Source: Yamagishiella unicocca (taxonomy: Eukaryota > Chlorophyta > Chlorophyceae > Chlamydomonadales > Volvocaceae). Taken from it: a stretch of DNA of 64,000 bases. Location: NCBI GenBank assembly GCA_003116995.1, contig BDSL01000008.1, positions 1,550,001-1,614,000 on the forward strand. The letters are read 5' to 3'. The translations under genes were made by a program, and so were the position numbers. Positions 22,755-35,043 of the stretch are shown one piece after another. Position 1 is the first letter of the stretch, and each line of letters begins with the position of its first letter. The notes under the pieces are model-generated. The model was given only the letters and a program-made list of their open reading frames with translations, did no database searches and was not told where the DNA came from.

Positions 22755-25700
22755 ATGGCTGATGTTAAGGATATCCTGGGCATGGCCCGTTCGGGGCCGG
22801 CCCAGGCAGATGAGAAACCGAAGGAGAAAAAAGAGAAAATGAAGCGTCCAGAGGGCATGTCTCGCGAGGCGTTTGCTCTGCTTGGAGACTCGCATCCAAT
22901 TATCTCCAGCCAGCTAGTGAGCACCCTGAAGAAGAATGACATGCTGAAGAAGCCCAAGCCATCCACAAAGGGCATTATTACTTATCAGTACCGTCCCTTT
23001 AAGAACTCAGCACGGACAGATGGCTTGGAGCTCTTCCACTGGTTGAAATGCTCGAAAGGCGCCAACGGCGTCATCCGGGAACCTGACGACACTGAATACC
23101 CCTACGCGAAATATAACAAGAAGGTTGGTAGTGCGTTTTGGTGCAGCACTCCCACCTTGGGGCGGGGGGGGGGCCATATGCTCGGATGAGGAAAGGGGAA
23201 AGCAGGGGGTGCAGGTGTATTGGGCAGGGTCCTCGCTGTCCAAACACAACCCGATTTTGCCACATGCCCGTCTGCTTGCTATGGTCCGCAACACACGGAG
23301 TGCGCACGGCCACAAATCTGTCAGTCCTGTTGGCTGACACGGCGGCTTGTCTCTTTGCACTTTGCTCCCGCCGCACTGCGAGGGCCCGGTCTCATGCGCT
23401 TCCCCTCTTGCACCGTTACCCCCATGCGCCCGTACAGGTCCAGTTGTTAAAGTACAACAACGAAGAGTACGACAGCCTCGTACGGCCGGACAGCGGCAAC
23501 TGGACGCGCGAGGAGACGGACTACCTGTACGACCTGTGCGAGCAGTTGGACCTCCGGTGGCACGTGATCTGGGACCGATACGAAGTACGGCGCGTTGCCG
23601 TGCGGGCAGGGGAGCAAGTCCGCTGCCTATCTAGCGGCTCAACCCACAGCTTCCCCTCCCCGCGTAACCTGCAATAGCACAGCATGCCCAACTCGGCCCG
23701 CCTGTCCCGACCGACCAGCCTCTCGGCCTGCTCACAGCGGCTGAACTGCCGGCCGTCACATCCCCATGCGTCATGGCTCCCCCAAGCCAGCGCCCGCATA
23801 GCGGCATCCCCCTGAACCCAACTCGACCTGCCCCCTGCCCTGCCCCCTGCCCTGCCCCCTGCCCTGCCCACTCCTCACCACGTAACCAACCCAAGCTATT
23901 CAGAGCCAGACCACAGCCAGCCCTCGCCCGCGCATATTACACCAGTACCATTGCTGCCTGCCGCCCCATTCTGTCGCACTTGACTTCCCCGGTCCGTTCA
24001 CTCACCTGAACCCCTCCCCTATCGCCAGTTCTCCTTCCCCAGTCCTTCTCCCTCTCCTTCCCCCTCTCCTTCCCCGTCCTCCTGCTTTTCCCTCCTTCCA
24101 CCTTCCTCCAGCCTCCTGCGTAACCGCTTCTTATGCCACTCTTCCTCCTGCTTTTCCCTCCTTCCACTTTCCTCCAGCCTCCTGCGTAACCGCTTCTTAT
24201 GCCACTCTTCCTCCTGCTTTTCCCTCCTTCCACCTTCCTCCAGCCTCCTGCGTAACCGTTTTTTATTATGCCACCCCTCCCTCTCCTTCCCCCCCTCCTT
24301 CCCCCTCTCCTCCCCCCCCTCCTTCCCCCCCTCCTTCCCCCTTCTCCTGCTTTCCCCTCCTTCCCCCCTCCCGCTGCCTCACCGGAGCAGTGGACCGGCC
24401 GGTCGTCAGCCGGCGGTACCGCCCCGCCCCCCCGTACCCTGGAGGACCTCAAGGAGCGCTACTACGGAGTGGCCCGCAAGCTACTGGTGTCGCGTCAGGG
24501 CCGGGAGGCGCCGGTTGCCAACCAGGTGCTGGTGAAGCAGCCCTTCAACAAGCAGGTGGAGCAGGACCGCAAGAAGGCGCTGGCGACTCTGCTGACGCGT
24601 ACACCGCAGCAGGTTTCGGAGGAGCATGCGGTAGGGGCTGGCTGGGCTGCGGATGTCGCTTGGGGCTGGGGGGGATGGTGGTGGCCGCGGAGGGCGGTCG
24701 CGGGGGGTTGCAGGGAAAGCGTTTGGAGATGCGTGGTCGCGAAGGGGGAGGCAGGGGTGCGAAGGAGGATGCAGTGCACAGGCGCATGTTTGGGGCAGGG
24801 GCAGCTGGGTAGCTGGGCAGCTGGGTAGCTGGGTAGCTGGAAGAACCAGTCAGCGTTGGCGGTGGAAGTTGGCGGAGGTAGCAGCAAGAGCGACACCCCA
24901 AGTTTAGGTGCTTTCCGAGTACCATGGCATACATGGCGCCCTGGGTCTCGCCTTCAAACGATGATAAGACGTTGCCCCCTGTCCGCCCCCGTTCTCCCCT
25001 CGACAGATCCTGGCGGAGGCGCGGGCCATCGAGGAGAAGCGCAAAGCCGAGGTGGGGGCTGCCCGCCGCGCAGCGGCAGCCGCAGCAGCCGCGGCCACCG
25101 GTGCTGCCACGGCCGCCGCCGCCGCCGTCGCCATGCCTCGCACCACGTCCCCAGTGCAGCCCAGCCGACCGCCAGCCCCACCGGCAGCCGCAGGCAGCGC
25201 CGCGCCTCCCCCGGCACCGGCTGGGGCGGCACCCTTGGTTCCCGGAATCCCGCCGCCACCAGCCCCCCGCGCGCTCAGTCCCGCCCCCGCGCTCATGGTT
25301 TCGGAGCTGCGCCACCCCGCAGAGTTCGAGTCGGCGCCGCCGCCTGGAACGCCGTCGCTTTTCGACGCGGAAGTCAAGCCGTACAAACCGGTGTGTGGAG
25401 GTTGGCGGTTGGTGGTTGGTTGGGGTTGTCCTCCCAAGGGTGAAGAGAGAGGGTGAAGGGCTGCGGGGACTGCGGGCTCCACTTGGGTACTCGGGTAGCA
25501 TGTGCGGCGTGGAGCTCAGTACGGCACTCTGGCCTGCAGGCCCCCACCCCGGCTGGCCCCCGCTTCCCCCCCCTCCCCCCCCGCGCCCCGCAGAAGCACG
25601 GCGTATACCTGCGAGGCGCGCACACGCAGTCTATGGCCGCGCAGCAGGCGGCGGCCATGACCGGCGGCTCCAGGTGGGCCGAACAGTCGGAGGCCGTGCT

Positions 25701-26677
25701 GTGGTGTGCTGTACTGGGCCGTGCTGGGCCGTGCTGGGCCATACCGTGCGCCGCTCCCTTGTTCCTGCCGAGTCGCATCCTTGCCCTAAAGTGCCGACGG
25801 AACGCGGGGCAGGATGGTCGCTGTGGGTTGTGTGGGCTGTGCACAGCTAGATCCCTGTATGGCCCATGTTGCTGGGGGGTGCACCAGGTGGTTCCTGTAT
25901 GCCCATGTTGCTGGGGGTGCACCAGGTGGTTCCTTTATGGCCCATGTTGCTGGGGGGTGCACCAGGTGGTTCCTGTATGCCCATGTTGCTGGGGGGTGCA
26001 CCAGGTGGTTCCTGTATGCCCATGTTGCTGGGGGGTGCACCAGGTGGTTCCTGTATGGCCCATGTTGCTGGGGGGTGCACCAGGTGGTTCCTGTATGCCC
26101 ATGTTGCTGGGGGGTGCACCAGGTGGTTCCTGTATGGCCCATGTTGCTGGGGGGTGCACCAGGTGGTTGTGTGGGTTGCGACGCGGCACGTCGTGGGTCG
26201 GGGCGTGTACAGGGATTCGTCGGGGCGTGCGGGGCTACCGAAGCCAAAGGCAGCCCATTTTTAAGCCTAGGCTGGGAGGGGTGTGGCGGGGCAGCTTCCG
26301 AGGCCTCAGTTGCTCGGCAACATTCCTAAAGCGGCTCATGAACACGGCATCCATTTGTCGTGTGTGGGTCCTGGGGATCGGTCTTCCCCGCAGCGCTTCT
26401 GCTCGCCCTCCCCGCCGCTGCTGCGCTGACACACGCATATTCCGCCCTACCCGCACCTCCCAGCAGGGCCTTCAAGGCCGTTGAGGCGACTCTAACGGAG
26501 CTGCAGTGCCCGGCCGCTGTGTTCGGGCCCCGCATGATGACACGGGGGACGAGCGGGGCCTGGCTGGCGTTGCGCTCCGAGGTGATTGCGCTCCATGAGA
26601 CCAGGCGCAACCTAGCAAACCGCTTGAACGCGGACGACCGAGCAGTGCGGCGACCGGAGAAGCGGCGGCGGCCATGA
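22755..26677 (+). CDS. DMAP1: DMAP1/SWC4 chromatin-complex subunit
   Basis: Exons 22755-23123, 23438-23584, 24391-24630, 25007-25390, 25594-25673 and 26467-26677 sum to 476 residues. The start MADVKDILGMA lies in an ATGGCT context. The N-terminal region has RPEGMSREAFALLGDSHP, then YQYRPFKNSARTDGLELFHW. The SANT/Myb-like domain reads NWTREETDYLYDLCEQLDLR followed by WHVIWDRY. After it come TLEDLKERYYGVARKL and KALATLLTRTPQQV. A poly-Ala/Pro linker leads to the C-terminal DMAP1 block (FKAVEATLTELQC, RRNLANRLN). In plants and yeast the protein (SWC4/Eaf2) is shared by the NuA4 acetyltransferase and the SWR1 H2A.Z-exchange complexes in the nucleus. All core motifs are present. Introns 2 and 5 contain tandem repeats. 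Confidence 0.95.
24078..24275 (+). repeat. 66-bp pyrimidine-rich tandem repeat, 3 copies
   Basis: Each unit contains TCCTGCTTTTCCCTCCTTCC and AGCCTCCTGCGTAACCGCTT. It sits in intron 2 of the DMAP1 gene and, being nearly all C and T on the sense strand, extends the pyrimidine tract before the acceptor at 24390. Confidence 0.9.
25860..26168 (+). repeat. 38-40 bp minisatellite, 8 copies
   Basis: The unit is built from GCCCATGTTGCTGGGGGGTG and CACCAGGTGGTTCCTGTAT. Copies vary by one or two bases in length and occupy intron 5 of the DMAP1 gene. Confidence 0.95.
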
Positions 26678-27997
26678 TGCGCCAGGGAACGGCACTCCTT
26701 AGCCAGTGGAGTTGCGGCAAGGAGTGAATTGGTGGGACTTGGGGAGACAACCTATAGGTCAACGTTTGGTATGTGCGTTGTTCTGAGAGGAGAATTGGAG
26801 GTCTGGGGACGACCGGTGGTGCGGCATGCACTGGACGTGTTGGGCCGACGGCTGTGGATGTGCACCTGGAAAGCCAAATAAATCCTATGTATGTCCTCAA
26901 AGGGTTGCGCCGATGACGCAGCACTAGGGCATGCGAGTTTGGATTATGGCGGAGGACCGGAGGTGTTTAGTCAACGATGTCGCGGAGGACCGCGGCTCGA
27001 GTAAATTATGCAAATGCATGTGCGTTCGCGCTCGATGGGCGCCATCGTTTTCAGGATGTGACATTGAGCTTATGTGTATACATAGCGCTTGTTGCCCCCT
27101 GTCGTTTGTCATCGCGCGGCTTGATGACCGCTCAAAATGTAAGAACCGCATACATGACCGAAGTGAAACTCCGCGATTCTCCCAGTTCTGTTCGCGGTTC
27201 AAGTGGCTGCAACGAGCGGTGTCCATGCGCAGCTCCCAGGGCTACGGAACTGGAAGTAACTGAGCCACCGTCCACATCTCATCTCGATTTGGTAGCTTCT
27301 CTGCTCTAGTTATTTGTGGGTCCAGTTCGAATTGGTTAATGCGCGTGGGCTTGCCAGCGTTGTATTCGGCCGTCACAGGAAGGAATCAGCGTAACCCTAG
27401 ACACGATAACACTTCTTCACTGTTTTGCGCATTTACGTGCGATCCGGCTCCTGTTCTTGTGAACTTCACAACTCCGTTACTTGTGAATTCCTAGGTCCCA
27501 TACATCGCAATGATTACATTCAGAAGATTTCTTCTTAGTCTTGTCAGTCCGGGGGGGAGGATGTTCTTGTTGGCTGCAGGCCAGCTGCAGTGTAACCAAC
27601 CTCCGTTCACGTAAACCTCGGTTTTCCCCATCGTACAACTGCTGTAAAACGTTCCCAGACAACATATACTATAACGTTGAGCTCAATTTACACATCTCAC
27701 TTCACAGGAACAAGTACTCAAGTGCGTCGACGATTCGTATCTAGCAGTTGTGTATACGGCGCTTTCGGAGTGAAATTCTCCTCATATCAACAAACTTGCG
27801 CCCATCCAAATACTTGCAATTCAGTATTTTTTTATATAATCCTTGTCGTCATCACCCTTGCAGTGCAAGCGTAGACTGTGTGTAAAGGCACGTAGACTGT
27901 GTGTAAAGGCACGTAGCCGCGCCGACTTTCGTGACTGTTCATTGACATAAGCTGGCCAAAATACACTAGACGGCCCAAAGGAGTGCGACTTGGAAAC
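26678..27997. other. Intergenic region, nothing recognised
   Basis: It lies between the stop of DMAP1 and the start of the CCCH gene, both plus strand. A TGTAA near 27137 may be the DMAP1 poly(A) signal. A 22-bp direct duplication (around GTAGACTGTGTGTAAAGGCA) lies at 27870-27914, shortly before the next gene. Confidence 0.5.
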
Positions 27998-30900
27998 ATG
28001 ATGCACAGCGCTGGAATGGAGCAGGTTGAGCGGCAGGCTGACTTCGATTCACAGGCAGGCCAGGTCGATATGCTCCAAGCTCTGCGGAGTGCGTCACTAC
28101 CTGACGATTTCTGGATGTATAGTTACAAGTAAGCGCCGTGGATGTTCCTATGGGTGACGTGGTTGCTGCCGTTCGGCTCCTAAAATGACGCTTATTACGT
28201 GTTGGGACGCATCGCTTACGCCTTTGTCGCGTCATCTGTGTATCTTGCACTCGCGTTTCAGAAGACAACGGCCGATTATGGTGCCACCAAAGTTCGCAGT
28301 GCCGGCTTCACAAGTAACCACGGCTCAGTCCGCCTGTGCTTTTGCCTATCACTCTCGCGCCAACAGTGAACCTGATTCATAGTTATGACGCTGGCGCGTC
28401 TGGATAAGTCGTTAACGCTGCACGCCTACCCCGCGTTCCCCACACGCCGTCGACAATCGACTCGCGACTTGCCTTTCTCTCACACAGCCTTAACTCATAC
28501 TGTCATTTATTGCTTGCGTTCTATCTTTTGCCTTCTTTTGCCACAGGATTCTGCCTTGCCCACACGGGTACCGTCACAGCTGGACGCACTGCCCCTTCAG
28601 CCATGTGGGCGAGACCGCGCGCCGGCGGTGCCCTCGGACGCACACCTACGTCCCCGACCCATGTGTCAACGCGCGCGCCAAGAGACAGTGCCCCAACGGC
28701 GACACGTGTCCCTACGCGCACAACACATTCGAGCAGTGGCTGCACCCCGCTCGGTGAGTCGACTATCGCTGCGTCGTCCGGCGCCTTTCGCGCGGCTTCG
28801 TCCGTCGTCATCGTTTGTTTAGTGGATGCCGTGGATGCCGTGTAATAAGTACGACAATCGCAGTGTACGTTGTTGCAGGGCTGCTCTTTGCGCAGCATGA
28901 CGGTTTTAGTGCCTCACCCAAATGTACGATGTGATGTAGAGATCCTCACCACCCGCCCACCACCGGCCCATCACCCCTTCGCCGCGCCTGCAGGTACCGC
29001 ACCCGGCTCTGCTACCTGGGTGCCAACTGCCGCCGACCCACGTGCTTCTTCGCGCACAGTGTTGAGGAGCTGCGGAGCGTCGAAGAGAATGAGAGCGCGG
29101 GCGCCATGCACTCCTCCACGCAGCCCCCGCTGCCGCCGCTGCCCATCCCGCCTCCGCTCCCTTCGCCACCTGGCGGCATGGCGGGGTCGGGTCCCACCGG
29201 CGGCGACTTTGCGCCGACGACTGTGCCGTACCCCACCGCGGCTGCCGCCGCCGGCGCTCCCGCCGCCTCCGGCGCCGCACCTGTGGGCCCGATGCTGCAG
29301 CCCATGGTCTTTGTCGGCATGCCGCCGCCGCCGCAGCCGCAGCAACCGCCGCAGCAGCCACAGCAGCAGGGCGTGCGGCCGGAGATGATGACTACCCATG
29401 TCCACGGCCACGGATATGTGACGTACCAGGCTCGCCCCGGGCTGCCCCGCCCGCAACACGGCGACACGCCTCAAGTGGTACCCCAGCTGCAGCAGCACAT
29501 GCGCATGGCGCCAGGGCCCGGCATGGCGCAGATGGCCATGTCGGTTAGGCCCCTGCCCCGCCCCCACCATCCCGGCTCAACGGTAACGGTCGCAACGATG
29601 CACCCAACCGCCAACGGCATCCACATGGCACCTCCTCCCGCCGGCACCATGTACGTGCACAACGGTATGAGTCACATGCCCGCCGGGTCGTCGATGCACG
29701 CTCCGCCGCCGCCGCCACCACCTCCGCACCTGTCGTACTCTGGCGGCTACATCCCCGCCGGCACATACTACCGCGGCGGCGATGGCGCGCCGCCGAGCAC
29801 CGTCAACACGGGCCGAGTTCGCTCCTGGTCCAACCCGGGAGAGACGATATACCACCTGGTGGGGGCACCAGCCGGCAGTAGCCAGGGACAGAGGACGTAC
29901 GGCGGCGGCGAGCAGGCGGTTATGTGGGTCAGTGACACGAGCCGTCGTTCGTCGGCTGGAGTGCCCGTCGGCATGATGGCGGCGGCCGCTGCGCCCATGC
30001 CGCCGGCGGCGGCGGCGCTGGTTGGTGCGCGCGGCGGCGTTGGCGCTGCGCCTCGTCACATGCCTGCTCCCACCAACCGTGGCGCCGCCATGGTGCGGCG
30101 AGTGTCGACTCCGGCGAATGTGCCGACGACAACGACGGCGGCGGCAGCCGCCGCCGCGGCGGCGGCCGTCGCTGCCATGCACTACCCCGAGTCATCGACG
30201 TCGGCATCGCCGCAGGCCAGCTCTCCTCACCGCGACCACGACCAGCAACTCCACCAGCAGCTGATGCAACATGAGGGCATGGAGGCGGCCCTCCGCAACC
30301 TGTCAATGGCAAAACCGGTGGCGGCGCCGCCGCCGACGCCCGCCGCGTCTCACTTGGGCGGGAGCCCCTACTCGCCGTCGCCCTCCTCCTCGCCGCTGTC
30401 GGCTTCGGCAACCACGGCCAGCCCCGGCGTCGGCGGATCCATGGGCTACGCCGCCGCTGCCGCCGCCAGCCAGGCTGACCTCACTTTACTCCGGATGCGC
30501 TCGTCAGCAGATGGCGGCGGCCCCTTCTCGCGGCCATCCTCCTCGGGATCGGCGACGTCCGTCAGCGCCGCCATGAACGTGTACGACGCCAACGCAGCCG
30601 CCGCTGCACTGGCCGCCGTCGCCGCCAGCGTGGAGGCTCCGTCTGACGCTGCGGCGGCGGTGACGGTGCCGTACCGTGCGCTGCTACAACACGTGCTCCG
30701 CTCCGCGTCCGCCTCGGCCGCCGAGCCCCCATCCCGGTTGCTCCCAAGGCTCCTTAACGGCGCCGCCGCCGACGTCGTCGACCTGGAGATGCTGTATGAC
30801 GGTGACATTGATGGACCAGAGCGCTCGTCCGACCCGGGTCCCAGCGGTCTTCGCGCGGCTATTCGCCGCATCTCTAGCGAGATGGGTCCCTGCCGCAACT

Positions 30901-31139
30901 CGGACCCCGGGCAGGCGGTCCCTTCCTCCGCCGCGGCTGCGGGAGTGCAGCAGCTGCTGCTTCCGCTTCTCCAGTCGGTGCTGACGGAGGGACTTGCCAC
31001 GGGCCAGTTCGAGCTGGTGAATGGTCAGCTGCAGTTCAAGGCGGGCAGCAGCGGGGCCAGTTTCAGCGGCGGCAGCGCCGCGGCCGTGGAGGGCACTGGG
31101 CAATCTGCCGGCAGCGGTAGCCCGCGGTTGATGGCGTGA
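27998..31139 (+). CDS. Plant-type tandem CCCH zinc finger (RR-TZF-like) protein
   Basis: Exons 27998-28128, 28547-28753 and 28994-31139 join in phase to 827 residues. Residues 35-44 carry the plant TZF entry motif DDFWMYSYK. The arginine-rich region follows: CPHGYRHSWTHCPFSH, then GETARRR. Next come two CCCH fingers with the plant spacings: CVNARAKRQCPNGDTCPYAH (C-x8-C-x5-C-x3-H) and CYLGANCRRPTCFFAH (C-x5-C-x4-C-x3-H), joined by WLHPARYRTRL. Plant members shuttle between nucleus and cytoplasmic granules and bind AU-rich or other mRNA elements to control decay or translation. The remaining 650 or so residues are Pro-, Ala-, Gly-, His- and Met-rich and probably disordered. No ankyrin repeats are visible upstream. 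The gene's start is MM; either ATG may serve. Confidence 0.9.
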
Positions 31140-34100
31140 CGTGGCTCCACAGGCGACTAGGAACGTCCCACGGCGGAAATGGCGATCCTGATCGGGTCCT
31201 ATTGCGTCTGATTGTAGGAAGTGGGAGGGACTGAGGCGCGTTTAGGCGTCGTCTCCTAGATATCCGTACGAGGTTGTTTTGCGATTTGCTGGTTCCGGGG
31301 TACCACAGCACAATCGCCGAAAAGCAAGGCAGGACTGTGAGCGGTTTGTTCGGTTGGGAGGTTGCTTGTCGGTTATGGGACACAGGCAAAGGTGCCATTG
31401 CTTCAATTTACTTTGTCTGTACGAGGTTCAGTTTTATAATACGCCGCGAGCGAGAGTGCTGCCTATTACGTCATATATACATATATTGGGTCAAGCGACG
31501 AGTTGATCGGCGGTTGTTGTGTAGGGAAGGGATGGCCGTGAACGCTGGCCGTGTTGCCTGCATTTGGCCGTCGGTGTTAAGGCTTGTACGCAGCTAGAGT
31601 CCAACAAGGTGGGCTGCGGGCGGTTTCGCGAACGTCCTACAGGAGTGTGCGCATTGAGACGCACGGGGGGGGGTGTTGCCATCGCAGCTCAGTCGCGATG
31701 TGGGGTTTGCATCCGATTCAGTCGATCACGGAGGGAGCGGTTGCGCACAGTTGACGCGCCGTGCAGTAAGGCAGAGGCCGCTTCCGTTGTTACCGTTGGT
31801 ACGGTACCGTAGATGCGAGCGACAATGCGGAATCCGCTAGTAGCGTGAGGCCCACTACAGCCCAGCGTGGTATTGGCAGCGTAGCCAACTGTACCCGCGC
31901 CAAAAAAATACAGATTTTGAAATCGTTTTGAGCTATCGCTAGCTGCGGCGGCGGCAGCTGACTGCGGTGCTTCCGCGCCTCTGCACATATCGCTTACTCC
32001 TGATTGGCTTAGCGAGTCTGCGACTGACCAGCTCTCGCTGCTCCCTCCTAGACTCGTTGCCTCAATCCCGCCTCCAAGCGGGGAGGTCTTCCGCCAGCTG
32101 GCTGGGCGTTGCGATGAGCGTCCATTTGTTTGGACAGTGCCATCTGGGACAGTGCCATCTGGGTCTTTCCCTGGTGCATGTATCTGCTGTGGCGTAAATT
32201 TGCGAGATTCAGATTGTGGTCTTAGATGGACTGCAGTGCATATTTTCCTGTATTGTTTTGTTTTGCCGTTCAGAACGGATTATAGCTTGAAAGGAGGCTA
32301 CCTATGAATCCGGCCCTTAAGGCGGCCGTGAAGGTATGACTCCATGAACCCCAATCCTGCTCCAGGACGCACTTGCTGTCTAACTGAGCTTCGTTTCATA
32401 GCTTCATCGATCGGCAGCTAATAGGGCGTGATATATGTTGCTGCAGTAGTAGGGTTTTTTCGACGAACGGTAGATTGCTTCACCTCTCCTTTATACCAAT
32501 CAATTCATCCTGCGCCGCAAGATGTCAGTATGAGGGGACGGGATGTGCCGAATGCGAGCGGTGATGACCGGTGTCCAGGTGATGTCCGGAGGCATGTGCG
32601 CGTGCGATGGGACTGCTATGCTTTCCAGTCAGCTGGATACGGCACCTGTCTTTATGGGGGGCGGTGAGTGTAATGTATATGATGAATGACCCACGGGTCA
32701 TTTTTTACTGCATATAGTTGTTCAGGGCTGGTTCAAAAATCCTCATCTGGTGAAAGTGTGCCAAATATATCTGCGGGCCGTCCCCCTCCAACGCGTTTTG
32801 AGCATTGGAGGATGCAGATGAGCTGCTTTGATCCCCCAGGCCCGCCTCGTCGCAGGTGGGTGTATTGGTATGTACGGCATGCGGCGAGTGCAGCCTGTGC
32901 GTTGTCCGAATGCCTTTGGTTGCGGCGGGGCTTTGCTGTTGTTGCGGTCCCTCCGCACATCGGCACATGGCACGTGGCCTTATGACCAATAGTTTTGTGG
33001 AGTGCAGCGCTAAACAACCGCTTGCGGCGCTGCTGATACGCGGTGGCCTGGATCAGGGACGTGCGCCGCCTAGATGTTGTGTAGGGGGCAGGTTGTTGAA
33101 CGGGCCTTCCGTTGAGTGCTTTGTAACAGGCTATGCGACGCTTTGTTGTTGGCATGCCGCGCTGGGCGAAGCGTGTGATGCATTTTTACCTCTTACGGCT
33201 TTTTGTCCGTGCGGCGAGCAGCGGCTCTGCTGGATGATACCGAGCACTCAAAACATTTTGTAAGCCGATCACAGAGACATCTGCGACTGCGCGTACATGT
33301 CAGGAATACGAACCATGCCGTCGCGTATTTACCGCGATGTAGACACGTCTCTGGCGCCCACATGATGAGGAAAGTACCTTGGACAGCATTGGCAGTGAAC
33401 GACTCAATCCAAAACGCACCGTCTGAGTGGAGACGCACGTACACATTCAACCATCTCACACGTGCCTCCTATGACGCAAGCTGGCAAGGAAGTACAGGAC
33501 CCAGGATGGGCCCAGCGCTGTCCCACCATACGAACAGCTGGTCGTAGCACGCGGGTTCCACCCAGTTCCACCTCGAGTATGCCTGCCATTTCTCCGCAGA
33601 GGGCCATTGGCACTTTTGGGTTTACTGAAGAGGTCAGTGTCTGCCTAATCCAGAGCCGCCGAGGCAAGCCCTGAGGCTGTCGGAAAGCCCACGCGAGAGG
33701 AGGACGCAGTCGTCAAGTCAAAAGGGCGACTGCCCGTATCGTTACAGTCGTCCTACCTACCCATCCGACGCCCGACTCCGAACAAGCGGGATCAACGCTG
33801 AGGGTTTCGGAGCTGATCTCACCGCCCTCCACCGCATGACTCAGGGAGCTGAGAGGCCGCAAACCCGCAATGAGAGGCTCCAGGGGGGACCAACGGTGGA
33901 CAGAGGCTCCAGGGCGTCGCGATTGGTTACGTCCAACAGCACTGCCAGCACGTTGTAATGCACCAGCACGCCCCGGCGATGCCCAAAGCAAGGATCAACA
34001 CATCTTCAACTAACTAAGCTACTTATCGTACATCATGGCAACTTAAGCCACCGTCACCTTTGCCCATCGGACTGAAGGCCGTGACGTCATCCTAACCGCT

Positions 34101-35043
34101 GAAGCCACACATCTTCATTGCTGTAGCGGTAAGTTGCGCCCTTGCAAACAGATGCTTGGCACCTCGACGGACTGCGCAACCCAAGCTACGGTAGAAGGGT
34201 ACGCTAATTAATAAAAGCCCCCTTTTTCATCTCAGTCGCATGTACGCGGCCTTGCAAATGGCAGCACCTACACTGTAAGGTTACTTCTCTTCTCCTATAA
34301 TCCGCTCTCCTTGCTGTGCGGTCACGACCGGACGAAGAAAAACGACAACGAAAGCCCAATCCCCCCTTTTTGGGAAAACACACTAAGTGAAAAGGAGCTC
34401 CAGACTGCGCTTAGTTGGTTCCTTTTCGCGCCCTGCGGAATGTCATGCTGGCAGGAGTCATGCCAACAGCAGTTGCCAAACGAATGCGAAACGTGGTGTT
34501 GCGTTGAACAAAATGCAGCACATCCGCGAGATGAGGGCTGGCGCAGCCTCTCCAGCACCCTCAAGTCCCAACTCTGCCAGCCAGATGCATGGCTCGTACG
34601 CCTCGTCACGCCTCGTCAGTGCTGCAGCCCCGCCCTGCCGCCAGTGCTACAGCCCCGCCCTGCCGCCAGTGCTACAGCCCCGCCCTGCCGCCAGTGCTAC
34701 AGCCCCGCCCTGCCGTCGCCCCACCGTCGCCTGACTCCAGCACTCTACCTACTGCGAAAACCGCCTGACCTCAGCGCTGCATCCTCCCTAGACACGTCCC
34801 AAACACCTTCACAACATTTCGAACAACGTCGCCTTCCCAATCGCTCCCAATCGCTCCCAATCGCTCCCAACGACAGTTGCCATCAACGCCGGCGCGTGGC
34901 AGCCCAACCGCCGAATCTGTGCAGCCGCAACCGCCGTCGCAGCCGCAGCAGTGTGGCAGCCGCAGCCGCTGCATGAGAGGCTGGACCAGGGCCACGTTCA
35001 GCTCCCGGACCCGCGGGGGCCGCCGACCCACGGGTCAGCTCTC
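31140..35043. other. Convergent 3.9-kb region without a supported gene
   Basis: It lies between the 3' ends of the CCCH gene (plus) and the RUS gene (minus). Base composition is lower in GC than the genes. A minus-strand frame at about 33620-33200 reads protein-like (NWVEPACYDQLFVWWDSAG, then VRWLNVYVRLHSDGAFWIES) but is broken by an in-frame TAG and has no start or recognised family. It may be an old element fragment or chance. A 25-bp tandem repeat lies at 34617-34715. Confidence 0.45.
34617..34715 (+). repeat. 25-bp tandem repeat, about 4 copies
   Basis: The unit is TGCTACAGCCCCGCCCTGCC followed by GCCAG, in the convergent intergenic region. Three to four copies of CAATCGCTCC follow at 34848-34875. 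Confidence 0.9.

Noticed and set aside
25786..26264. Frames on both strands with repeated TWCTPQQHG or CCWGVHQVV peptides
   Set aside because: Translations of the 38-40 bp minisatellite in DMAP1 intron 5. Open frames on both strands at once show it is repeat structure, not a gene.
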